A stretch of DNA of 64,000 nucleotides from UBA7803 sp040219935. Its GTDB lineage: Bacteria; Pseudomonadota; Gammaproteobacteria; Pseudomonadales; Azotimanducaceae. A program made the position numbers and the translations under genes. The stretch spans positions 62,001 to 126,000 of the forward strand of contig JAVJUA010000063.1 in NCBI GenBank assembly GCA_040219935.1, written 5' to 3'. This document shows positions 17,373 to 26,752 of this stretch, piece after piece; the first letter of the stretch is position 1, and every line of letters starts with the position of its first letter. Under the pieces are notes generated by a model. That model worked only from the letters and a program-made list of their open reading frames with translations, was not told where the DNA came from and did not search any database.

Positions 17373-17843
17373 ATGACACTCAACATGACGCTCATCGGCC
17401 AGAGCATCACGTTCCTGGTGTTCGTGTGGTTCTGCTGGAAATTCATCTGGCCGCCGCTGGTGAATGCCATGCAGGAGCGCCAGAAGGCCATCGGCGAAGG
17501 TCTCGCCGCGGCCGAGCGCGCCGAGAAGGACCTGGAGCTTGCCCAGGAGCGCGCGGTGGAGCAGCTGCGCGACGCCAAGGAAGAGGCCCAGAAGATTCTC
17601 GAGCAGGCCCGCCATCAGGCCAACCAGATGATCGAGAACGCCAAGAACGAAGCCCGCGCCGAGGGCGAGCGCATCAAGGAAGCCCAGCAGGCCGAGCTCG
17701 AGCAGGAGCTCAATCGAGCCAAGGAAGCCCTGCGCGGTAAGGTGGCCGTGCTGGCACTGGCCGGCGCCGAGAAGGTGCTGGGCGCCAGCATCGATGCCAA
17801 CCGCCACGGTCAGCTGCTCGATCAGCTCGCCGCCGAGCTGTAA
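17373..17843 (+). CDS. atpF: ATP synthase F0 subunit b
   Basis: This 156-residue peripheral stalk subunit has one N-terminal membrane helix (about residues 5-26, LIGQSITFLVFVWFCWKFIW) followed by a long charged right-handed coiled coil. Length equals that of E. coli AtpF. There is one b gene and no separate b' gene, so the stalk should be a homodimer. Confidence 0.97.
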   Translation: MTLNMTLIGQSITFLVFVWFCWKFIWPPLVNAMQERQKAIGEGLAAAERAEKDLELAQERAVEQLRDAKEEAQKILEQARHQANQMIENAKNEARAEGERIKEAQQAELEQELNRAKEALRGKVAVLALAGAEKVLGASIDANRHGQLLDQLAAEL

Positions 17844-17855
17844 GGGGTCACGTCG

Positions 17856-18395
17856 ATGGCAGAACAGGCGACCCTGGCGCGTCCTTACGCCAACGCGGTC
17901 TTCGACATCGCCAGGGGCGATGGCGCCCTGGACGGCTGGTCCCGGGTGCTGGCGCTGCTGGCCGGCGTGGCCGAGCAAGCCGTGGTCAGGCGTCTGCTCG
18001 ATGCGCCGGACGTGGCCGCCGAGGTGAAGGCGGCCAAGCTCGTCGAGCTGCTTGGCGACGAGCTCAACGATCGGGGCCGCAACCTGGTGCGGCTGCTGGC
18101 GCGCAACAAACGCCTCGACCTGCTGCCCGAGATCCGCGAGCAGTTCGAGGTGCGCAAGGCCGAGTCCGAGAAGGTGCTCGACGTCGAGGTGGTGTCGGCC
18201 TTCGAACTCTCGGCAGAGCAGTCAGAGCGGCTGCGCGACGTGCTGCAGCGACGATTCGAGAAAGAGATCAACCTGTCGGGACGCGTCGATCCGGACGTGC
18301 TCGGCGGCGCCATCATCCGCGCCGGCGATACCGTCATCGATGGGTCGGTACGCGGCCGGCTCGACAAGCTCGCCGAAACGTTGCAGAGAAAATAG
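17856..18395 (+). CDS. atpH: ATP synthase F1 subunit delta
   Basis: This 179-residue protein joins the peripheral stalk to the alpha-beta hexamer. ATLARPYANAVFDIA at the N-terminus and the C-terminal DPDVLGGAIIRAGDTVIDGSV are family signatures. It starts 12 bp after atpF and is followed by a 75-bp spacer before atpA. Confidence 0.96.
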   Translation: MAEQATLARPYANAVFDIARGDGALDGWSRVLALLAGVAEQAVVRRLLDAPDVAAEVKAAKLVELLGDELNDRGRNLVRLLARNKRLDLLPEIREQFEVRKAESEKVLDVEVVSAFELSAEQSERLRDVLQRRFEKEINLSGRVDPDVLGGAIIRAGDTVIDGSVRGRLDKLAETLQRK

Positions 18396-18470
18396 CGCGG
18401 GACCGGCCTGGCGCCACGCCGAGGCGCGTTCGAGAGGCCGGCCCGCAGTGGAGAAACTGAGGAACTCATC

Positions 18471-20015
<1,545 letters not shown>

Positions 20016-20036
20016 ACCCAGCGGCGCGAGCACGTT

Positions 20037-20897
20037 ATGGCAGTCGGCAAAGAGATCAAGAACAAGATCGGAAGCGTGTCCAACACGCAGAAGATCACCA
20101 GCGCGATGCAGATGGTGGCGGCGAGCAAGATGCGCCGCACCCAGGAAAAGATGCGCGAGGGCAAGCCGTACTCGGAGAAGATCCGGGCGGTGATCTCGCA
20201 CCTGGCGAACGCCAATCCGGAGTACCGCCACACCTACATGGAGGAGCGGGAGATCGGCCGCATCGGCTACATCGTCGTCTCCAGCGACAAGGGCCTGTGC
20301 GGCGGCCTCAACGTCAATCTGTTCCGGATTCTGGTGCGCGACATGGCGCAGTGGCACGCCAAGGGCATCGAGGCCGACCTGTGCCTGATCGGCAACAAGG
20401 CGGCCGCCTTCTTCCGCTCGGTGGGCGGCAACGTCACCGCGGCGCTGTCGGGCGTGGGTGAGGTGCCGACCCTGGCGGAGCTGATCGGCGGCATCAAGGT
20501 GATGCTCGACGCTTACGAAAAGGGCCGCATCGACCGGCTGTTCATCGTCAGCAACGACTTCGTCAACACCATGACCCAGAAGCCCATGATCCGGCAGCTC
20601 CTGCCGCTGGACGCTTCCGGGGACGAGGAGCTCAAGCACCGCTGGGATTACATCTACGAGCCGGAAGCCCGGGAGCTGATCGAGGCCCTGGTGACCCGCT
20701 ACATCGAATCCCAGGTCTACCAGGCGGTGGTCGAGAACGGTGCCTGCGAGCAGGCGGCCAAGATGATCGCCATGAAGAACGCGACGGAAAACGCCGAGAA
20801 GCTCATCGAAGAGCTGACGCTGATCTACAACAACGCCCGCCAGGCCGCGATTACCCAGGAGATCGCCGAGATCGTCGGCGGCGCCGCGGCCGTATGA
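20037..20897 (+). CDS. atpG: ATP synthase F1 subunit gamma
   Basis: This 286-residue central shaft couples rotation to catalysis. The N-terminal helix has IKNKIGSVSNTQKITSAMQM and SSDKGLCGGLN follows near residue 85. The C-terminal helix ends RQAAITQEIAEIVGGAAAV, the part that rotates inside the hexamer. Confidence 0.97.
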   Translation: MAVGKEIKNKIGSVSNTQKITSAMQMVAASKMRRTQEKMREGKPYSEKIRAVISHLANANPEYRHTYMEEREIGRIGYIVVSSDKGLCGGLNVNLFRILVRDMAQWHAKGIEADLCLIGNKAAAFFRSVGGNVTAALSGVGEVPTLAELIGGIKVMLDAYEKGRIDRLFIVSNDFVNTMTQKPMIRQLLPLDASGDEELKHRWDYIYEPEARELIEALVTRYIESQVYQAVVENGACEQAAKMIAMKNATENAEKLIEELTLIYNNARQAAITQEIAEIVGGAAAV

Positions 20898-20967
20898 GGG
20901 TCGCGGACGGCGTGATCCGAGTCGACAACCCAGAAGCCAGCCAGAGAATTTCGAGAGGCAGACAATC

Positions 20968-22353
20968 ATGAGCAGCGGTCGAATCGTTCAAATCATTGGC
21001 GCCGTGATCGACGTGGAGTTTCCGCGCGAGCACGTGCCCAAGGTGTACGATGCCCTGAAGGTCAACCGCACCGGGCTGACCCTCGAGGTTCAGCAGCAGC
21101 TCGGTGATGGCGTCGTCCGCACCATCGCCATGGGCTCCTCCGACGGTCTGTCCCGCGGCCTGCAGGTAGACAACACCGGCAACGCCATCAGCATTCCGGT
21201 GGGGGAAGAGACGCTGGGCCGCATCATGAACGTGCTCGGCGAGCCCATCGACGAGAAGGGCCAGGTGAACGCGCGTGAGCACATGCCCATCCACCGCGAG
21301 GCGCCCAGCTACGAAGACCAGCGCGGCGGCAACGAGCTTCTCGAGACCGGCATCAAGGTCATCGACCTGATCTGCCCGTTCGCCAAGGGCGGCAAGGTCG
21401 GCCTGTTCGGCGGCGCCGGCGTGGGCAAGACCGTGACCATGCTGGAGCTGATCCGCAACATCGCCACCGAGCACTCGGGCCTGTCGGTGTTCGCCGGCGT
21501 CGGCGAGCGCACCCGGGAAGGCAACGACTTCTACCACGAGATGCAGGACTCCGGCGTTCTCGACAAGATCTCGCTGGTGTTCGGGCAGATGAACGAGCCG
21601 CCGGGCAACCGCCTGCGGGTGGCGCTGACCGGCCTGACGCTGGCGGAGAAGTTCCGCGACGAGGGCCGCGACGTGCTGCTGTTCGTCGACAACATCTACC
21701 GCTACACCCTGGCAGGCACCGAGGTGTCCGCCCTGCTCGGCCGCATGCCGTCCGCCGTGGGTTACCAGCCGACGCTGGCCGAAGAGATGGGCGTGCTGCA
21801 GGAGCGCATCACCACCACCAAGACCGGCTCCATCACCTCCGTGCAGGCCGTGTACGTGCCCGCCGACGACCTCACCGACCCGTCGCCGGCCACCACGTTC
21901 GCTCACCTCGACTCCACCGTGACCCTGTCCCGGGCGATCACCGACCTCGGCATCTATCCCGCGGTGGATCCGCTCGACTCCACCAGCCGCCAGCTCGACC
22001 CGCTGGTGGTGGGCAACGAGCACTACGAGGTGGCCCGCGGCGTGCAGCAGGTGCTGCAGCGCTACCAGGAGCTGCGCGACATCATCGCCATCCTCGGCAT
22101 GGACGAGCTGTCGGAGGAAGACAAGCAGCTGGTGTACCGGGCACGGAAGATTCAGCGCTTCTTCTCCCAGTCGTTCTTCGTGGCCGAGGCGTTCACCGGC
22201 AACCCGGGCGTCTACGTGTCCCGCGACGACACCGTGCGCAGCTTCAAGGCCATCCTCGACGGCGAGTACGATCACCTGCCGGAAGAGGCGTTCTACATGG
22301 TGGGCACCATCGAGGACGCGGTGGAGAAGGCCAAGCGCCTAGAGAGCAAATAG
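20968..22353 (+). CDS. atpD: ATP synthase F1 subunit beta
   Basis: This 461-residue catalytic subunit has Walker A GGAGVGKTVTMLELI near residue 150, the catalytic-glutamate region GVGERTREGNDF, and the conserved DELSEEDK near residue 383. The end of the gene is tandemly duplicated: the ESK-stop coding segment is followed 15 bp later, in frame, by a second ESK-stop, so a backup stop exists four codons past the first. Confidence 0.98.
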   Translation: MSSGRIVQIIGAVIDVEFPREHVPKVYDALKVNRTGLTLEVQQQLGDGVVRTIAMGSSDGLSRGLQVDNTGNAISIPVGEETLGRIMNVLGEPIDEKGQVNAREHMPIHREAPSYEDQRGGNELLETGIKVIDLICPFAKGGKVGLFGGAGVGKTVTMLELIRNIATEHSGLSVFAGVGERTREGNDFYHEMQDSGVLDKISLVFGQMNEPPGNRLRVALTGLTLAEKFRDEGRDVLLFVDNIYRYTLAGTEVSALLGRMPSAVGYQPTLAEEMGVLQERITTTKTGSITSVQAVYVPADDLTDPSPATTFAHLDSTVTLSRAITDLGIYPAVDPLDSTSRQLDPLVVGNEHYEVARGVQQVLQRYQELRDIIAILGMDELSEEDKQLVYRARKIQRFFSQSFFVAEAFTGNPGVYVSRDDTVRSFKAILDGEYDHLPEEAFYMVGTIEDAVEKAKRLESK

Positions 22354-22368
22354 AGAGAGAGCAAGTAA
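22342..22368 (+). repeat. Duplicated atpD stop region
   Basis: GAGAGCAAATAG (22342-22353) recurs as GAGAGCAAGTAA (22357-22368), 10 of 12 bases identical and in the same frame. The copies give ESK-stop twice, with one extra Arg codon between them. Confidence 0.75.
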
Positions 22369-22380
22369 GAGGGCACGACC

Positions 22381-22803
22381 ATGGCCATGACCATGCATTG
22401 CGACATCGTCAGCGCCGAGCAGGAGATCTTCTCCGGCCGGGTGACCATCATGAGCGTCACCGGCACCATGGGCGAGCTCGGCATCATGCCAGGCCACGCG
22501 CCGCTGCTCACCGGCATTCGCCCGGGTCCGGTGCGGCTGAAGTTCGACAACGGCGAGGAAGAGGTCTTCTTCGCCTCCGGCGGCTTCCTCGAGGTGCAGC
22601 CGGGCGTGGTCACGGTGCTGGCGGATACCGCCGTGCGGGCCGAAGACCTGGACGAGGCGTCGGCGCTGGAGGCCCAGAAGGCGGCCGAGCAGGCGCTGGC
22701 GGAGCGCACGGCCGGGGTGGAGTTCTCGGTGGCGGCCGCCCAGCTTGCTGAAGCCATGGCCCGCCAGCGCACCCTGGAAGAGCTGAAGAAGCGCCGCCGT
22801 TGA
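22381..22803 (+). CDS. atpC: ATP synthase F1 subunit epsilon
   Basis: This 140-residue subunit links shaft to c-ring and inhibits ATP hydrolysis. The beta-sandwich domain contains GELGIMPGHAPLLTGIRPG, and a C-terminal helical hairpin follows (about 90-138), rich in Ala and Glu. It is the last gene of the operon; a strong hairpin follows its stop. Confidence 0.97.
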   Translation: MAMTMHCDIVSAEQEIFSGRVTIMSVTGTMGELGIMPGHAPLLTGIRPGPVRLKFDNGEEEVFFASGGFLEVQPGVVTVLADTAVRAEDLDEASALEAQKAAEQALAERTAGVEFSVAAAQLAEAMARQRTLEELKKRRR

Positions 22804-22820
22804 GGCCCGACAGCGGCCGT

Positions 22821-22842
22821 GCGGGCGATCCCGATCGCCCGC
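22821..22842 (+). terminator. Stem-loop after the atp operon
   Basis: GCGGGCGAT and ATCGCCCGC form a perfect 9-bp stem around a CCCG loop, 17 bp after atpC. No T-run follows, so it may be an RNA 3'-end stabiliser or a Rho-assisted terminator instead of a classical intrinsic one. Confidence 0.5.
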
Positions 22843-22896
22843 CGCCGCGCTTACAACCCCGCACGCCGCGAGGCCGGTTTCCCAACCCCGTACCGC

Positions 22897-22902
22897 TATA
22901 AT
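22897..22902 (+). promoter_or_regulatory. -10 element upstream of glmU
   Basis: A perfect TATAAT lies 38 bp before the glmU ATG and after the atpC hairpin. The -35 region is poor (CCGGTT at 17 bp), so activator help or weak activity is possible. Confidence 0.45.
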
Positions 22903-22940
22903 CCGCGCATCGGCCGCTACGCGGGGCGGATGACGCCACC

Positions 22941-24341
22941 ATGTCCAAGTCTCAGCAAGCTCTGGAAGTGATCGTTCTGGCCGCCGGCCAGGGCAAGCGC
23001 ATGCGCTCGCGTCTGCCCAAGGTGCTGCACCAACTCGCCGGCCAACCCATGCTCGCCCACGTGCTCGATTGCGCGTCGGCCCTGGCGCCCCGGGCCGTGC
23101 ACGTGGTGGTCGGTCACGGTGCCGAGCAGGTGACCGCCGCCGTTGCCGGCCGCGGCGATGCGGCTGCCGTACGCTGGGTGCACCAGACCGAGCAGCGGGG
23201 CACCGGCGATGCCGTGGCCCGGGCACTGCCTGGGGCGGCAGCCGGCGCGGTGGCGCTGGTGCTGTACGGCGATGTGCCCCTGATCACCAGCGGCACCCTG
23301 CGCGCCTGCGTCGACCGTGCGTTGGCGGGGGAGCTTTGCATAGTAACTGCTCACTTCGAAGACCCGGCTCAGCTCGGGCGCATTGTCCGCGACGAGGCCG
23401 GGCGCATCGTCCGCATCGTCGAGCATGGCGATGCGTCGCCGGCCGAGCGGGCCATTCGCGAGATCAACTCGGGCATCCTCGCCTGTGACGCCGGCCGCCT
23501 CGGCGACCTGCTGTCCCGGGTGCGCCCGGACAACGCCCAGGGCGAGCTGTACCTGACCGACGTGGTGGCGCTGGCAGTGGCCGACAAGATGCCGGTGAGC
23601 GGCGTGGTCAGCGCCGATCCGGACGAGGTGCGCGGGGTCAACGATCGGGCCCAGCTCGCCGAGCTGGAGCGGGTGCACCAGCGGCGCTGGGCGCAGCGGC
23701 TGATGGCCGCCGGCGTGTCGGTGGCTGACCCGGCCCGGCTTGACGTCCGCGGCCGGGTGACCGCAGGGATGGACTGCTTTCTGGACATCAACGTGGTGCT
23801 GGAAGGCGACGTGGTGCTGGGCGACGGCGTGCGGGTGGGGCCCGGCAGCGTGATCCGCGATGCCGTGCTGGGCGACGGCGTCACCGTGCACGCTCACACC
23901 GTGATCGACGGGGCCGAGGTCGGGCCCGGATGCGACGTCGGCCCGTTCGCCCGGCTGCGGCCGGGCACGCGACTGGGGGCCAACGCCCGCATCGGCAACT
24001 TCGTCGAGACCAAGAAGACCGTGCTGGGCGCCGGCAGCAAGGCCAACCACCTGGCCTACCTGGGCGATGCCACCCTGGGCGACGACTGCAACGTCGGCGC
24101 CGGCACCATCACCTGCAACTACGACGGCATCGACAAGCATCCCACCACGGTGGGCGATCGGGTGTTCATCGGCACCAACAGCACCCTGGTGGCGCCGGTC
24201 ACCATCGAGTCCGACGCGTTCGTGGCGGCGGGCACCACGGTCACCAGCCGCGTCGGCGCCGGCGATCTGGCGGTGGGCCGCAGCCGGCAACGCAACATTC
24301 AGGGCTGGACGCGCCCCGACCGGCGCAAGCGCGACTCTTGA
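22941..24341 (+). CDS. glmU: Bifunctional UDP-GlcNAc pyrophosphorylase / GlcN-1-P acetyltransferase
   Basis: This 466-residue cytoplasmic enzyme makes UDP-GlcNAc for peptidoglycan and LPS. The N-terminal uridyltransferase has LAAGQGKRMRSRLPKVLH near residue 10 and LYGDVPLI. The C-terminal left-handed beta-helix acetyltransferase has hexapeptide repeats (about 250-440) and GDATLGDDCNVGAGTITCNY with the catalytic and CoA-contact residues. It is followed by glmS 18 bp later, giving both amino-sugar steps in one unit. Confidence 0.98.
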   Translation: MSKSQQALEVIVLAAGQGKRMRSRLPKVLHQLAGQPMLAHVLDCASALAPRAVHVVVGHGAEQVTAAVAGRGDAAAVRWVHQTEQRGTGDAVARALPGAAAGAVALVLYGDVPLITSGTLRACVDRALAGELCIVTAHFEDPAQLGRIVRDEAGRIVRIVEHGDASPAERAIREINSGILACDAGRLGDLLSRVRPDNAQGELYLTDVVALAVADKMPVSGVVSADPDEVRGVNDRAQLAELERVHQRRWAQRLMAAGVSVADPARLDVRGRVTAGMDCFLDINVVLEGDVVLGDGVRVGPGSVIRDAVLGDGVTVHAHTVIDGAEVGPGCDVGPFARLRPGTRLGANARIGNFVETKKTVLGAGSKANHLAYLGDATLGDDCNVGAGTITCNYDGIDKHPTTVGDRVFIGTNSTLVAPVTIESDAFVAAGTTVTSRVGAGDLAVGRSRQRNIQGWTRPDRRKRDS

Positions 24342-24359
24342 ACCCGACGAGGTAAGACT

Positions 24360-26195
24360 ATGTGCGGCATCGTGGGCGCCGTGGCGGACCGCAACGTTCC
24401 CGGCATTCTGCTGGAGGGCCTGCAGCGGCTGGAGTACCGCGGCTACGATTCGGCCGGTCTGGCCGTGATCGAGACCCCGGGCCGCGGCTTCGACCTGCGC
24501 CGCCAGGTGGGCAAGGTGAAGGCCTTGGCCGACGATCTGGCTGCACGCCCGGCCCATGGCCGCATCGGCATCGCCCATACCCGGTGGGCGACCCATGGCG
24601 CGCCGTCGGTGATCAACGCCCACCCCCACATATCCCGCGACCGGATCTGCGCGGTCCACAACGGCATCATCGAGAACTTCGAGACGCTGCGCGCCGAGCT
24701 GCTGGCCAAGGGCTACACGTTCGCCTCCGAAACCGACTCCGAAGTGATCGCTCACCTCGTCCACGACAGCTACCAGGACGGCCGATCGTTGCTGGAAGCG
24801 GTGCGCCTGGCGGTGCGTCGCCTGGAAGGTGCCTACGCCATCGCCGTGATCGCCAGCGATGACCCTGACCACATCGTCGCCGCCCGCGTGGGCAGCCCGC
24901 TGGTGGTGGGCAAGGGCATCGGCGAGAACTTCGTCGCCTCCGACCCCCTGGCGCTGCGGCCGGTCACCGATCGCTTCATCTTCCTGGAGGAAGGCGATCT
25001 GGTGGAGATCTCCCGGGACGAGATCTCGATCTGGAACATCAAGGACGAGTCGGTGATCCGCGCCACGGTCAAGGTGGCCATGGGGCACGACGACGTCGAC
25101 AAGGGCAACTATCGCCACCACATGCAGAAGGAGATCTTCCAGCAGCCGCGGGTCATCCGCGACACCCTGGAGGGTCGGCTGGGACGCACCCGGGTGCTGG
25201 AGCAGGCCTTCGGCGTGCGGGCGCCCGCCATCTTCGATCGCACCCGGGCGGTCACCATCGTCGCCTGCGGCACCAGCTTCTACGCCGCCAGCGTCGCCCG
25301 CTACTGGATCGAGGACGTGGCAGGGCTGCCGTGCCAGGTGGAGATCGCCTCGGAGTTCCGCTACCGCAAGGCGGCCGTGCTGCCAGACAGCCTGTTCGTC
25401 ACCATCTCCCAGTCCGGCGAGACCGCCGACACCCTGGCCGCGCTCAAGGCCGCCAGGGACCTCGGCTTCATCGCCACCCTCACCATCTGCAACGTACCGA
25501 GCAGCTCCCTGGTACGCGCCTCCGATCTGGCGCTGATGATCCAGGCGGGCACCGAGGTGGGCGTGGCGTCCACCAAGGCATTCACCGCCCAGCTCACCGA
25601 TCTGCTGCTGCTGACCATCCTGCTGGGCCGCCGCCACGGTCTCGACGAGGCCAGGGAGGCGGCGCTGGTGCGCGCCCTGCACGGGCTCGATGACGATCTC
25701 GAGCGTACCCTGCGCCTCGACGACACCATCCGTAAGCTCGCCGAGCGCTTCGTCGACCGCCACCACACCCTGTTTCTGGGTCGTGGGCCCATGTACCCGG
25801 TGGCGATGGAGGGGGCGCTGAAGCTCAAAGAGATCTCCTACATCCATGCCGAAGGCTATGCGGCAGGCGAGCTCAAGCACGGGCCGCTGGCGCTGGTGGA
25901 CGAGCGCATGCCGGTGGTGGCGGTGGCCCCCAATGACGAGCTGCTGGAGAAGGTGCAGTCGAACCTGCAGGAGGTGCGCGCCCGGGGCGGTGAGCTGATC
26001 GTGTTCGCCGACGAGACCCTCAAGCTGCATGCCGATCCGGGCGTCACCGTGGTGGCGCTGCCGGCGGTGGACAAGATTCTGGCTCCCATCGTCTACGTGG
26101 TGCCGTTACAATTGCTCGCCTATCACGTCGCGGTGCTGAAGGGCACCGACGTGGATCAGCCGCGCAACCTGGCCAAGTCCGTCACCGTGGAGTGA
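24360..26195 (+). CDS. glmS: Glutamine-fructose-6-phosphate aminotransferase
   Basis: This 611-residue enzyme makes glucosamine-6-phosphate. After Met removal, Cys2 of MCGIVGAV is the glutaminase nucleophile. The glutaminase half ends near residue 240, and two SIS sugar-isomerase domains follow, with CGTSFYAA, SQSGETADTL and the C-terminal DQPRNLAKSVTVE. The 18-bp gap to glmU leaves no room for a glmS ribozyme. Confidence 0.98.
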   Translation: MCGIVGAVADRNVPGILLEGLQRLEYRGYDSAGLAVIETPGRGFDLRRQVGKVKALADDLAARPAHGRIGIAHTRWATHGAPSVINAHPHISRDRICAVHNGIIENFETLRAELLAKGYTFASETDSEVIAHLVHDSYQDGRSLLEAVRLAVRRLEGAYAIAVIASDDPDHIVAARVGSPLVVGKGIGENFVASDPLALRPVTDRFIFLEEGDLVEISRDEISIWNIKDESVIRATVKVAMGHDDVDKGNYRHHMQKEIFQQPRVIRDTLEGRLGRTRVLEQAFGVRAPAIFDRTRAVTIVACGTSFYAASVARYWIEDVAGLPCQVEIASEFRYRKAAVLPDSLFVTISQSGETADTLAALKAARDLGFIATLTICNVPSSSLVRASDLALMIQAGTEVGVASTKAFTAQLTDLLLLTILLGRRHGLDEAREAALVRALHGLDDDLERTLRLDDTIRKLAERFVDRHHTLFLGRGPMYPVAMEGALKLKEISYIHAEGYAAGELKHGPLALVDERMPVVAVAPNDELLEKVQSNLQEVRARGGELIVFADETLKLHADPGVTVVALPAVDKILAPIVYVVPLQLLAYHVAVLKGTDVDQPRNLAKSVTVE

Positions 26196-26200
26196 GCGGC

Positions 26201-26234
26201 CGGGCGCCGGCTGGCAACCCTTATCCGGCGCCCG
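26201..26234 (+). terminator. Stem-loop after glmS
   Basis: CGGGCGCCGG (26201-26210) pairs perfectly with CCGGCGCCCG (26225-26234) across a 14-nt loop, 5 bp after glmS. No T-run follows. It is a plausible end or attenuation site for the glmU-glmS transcript. Confidence 0.45.
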
Positions 26235-26275
26235 CCGCGCCGGCAGCCACCCGGTGACATGATCAAGCAGCCCTC

Positions 26276-26749
26276 GTGAAGCCCGCTACCGCCAGAAACG
26301 CCGTGCGGGTCCAGCAATTGCTGGGCCCGGAGTTCACCGTGCTCGAGTTCGACGAGAGCACGCGCTCGGCGGCGGAGGCCGCGGCCGCCATCGGCTGCGA
26401 CGTCGCCGCCATCGCCAAGTCGCTGGTGTTCGAGGCGGCCGACGGCAGCCCCGTGCTGGTCATCGCCTCCGGCCGCAACCGCGTGGACGAGGCCCGCGTC
26501 GGCGACTGCCTGGGTCAGCCGATCCGCCGCGCCGACGCCGACTTCGTGCGCCGCCACACCGGCTACCCGATCGGCGGCGTCGCCCCCATCGGGCACCCGA
26601 CGCCGCTGCCGGTGCTGCTCGACGAGCAGCTCTTGGCCCTGCCCGAGATCTGGGCCGCCGCCGGCACGCCCAACGCCGTGTTCCGCATGACGCCGGCCCA
26701 GATCGTGGCGCTGACCGGCGGCCGCCCGACCGCCATCGCCGCGACCTGA
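26276..26749 (+). CDS. YbaK/EbsC-family aminoacyl-tRNA deacylase
   Basis: This 157-residue single-domain protein resembles the trans-editing enzymes that hydrolyse mischarged tRNAs (YbaK acts on Cys-tRNAPro; relatives on other pairs). The conserved lysine is in IAKSLVFEAADG near residue 47, and TGYPIGGVAPIGH and the late GTPNAVFRMTP match the family. Substrate cannot be read from sequence. Start is GTG 26276; an upstream ATG is out of frame. uvrD starts 3 bp after it. Confidence 0.8.
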   Translation: MKPATARNAVRVQQLLGPEFTVLEFDESTRSAAEAAAAIGCDVAAIAKSLVFEAADGSPVLVIASGRNRVDEARVGDCLGQPIRRADADFVRRHTGYPIGGVAPIGHPTPLPVLLDEQLLALPEIWAAAGTPNAVFRMTPAQIVALTGGRPTAIAAT

Positions 26750-26752
26750 GCC

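Noticed and set aside
24342..24359. glmS ribozyme
   Set aside because: Only 18 bp separate glmU and glmS, and the ribozyme is not typical of Gammaproteobacteria.
22917..26030. Open minus-strand frame of about 1000 codons opposite glmU and glmS
   Set aside because: Antisense shadow of two unmistakable genes; His/Gly/Ala/Val-rich translation without domains.
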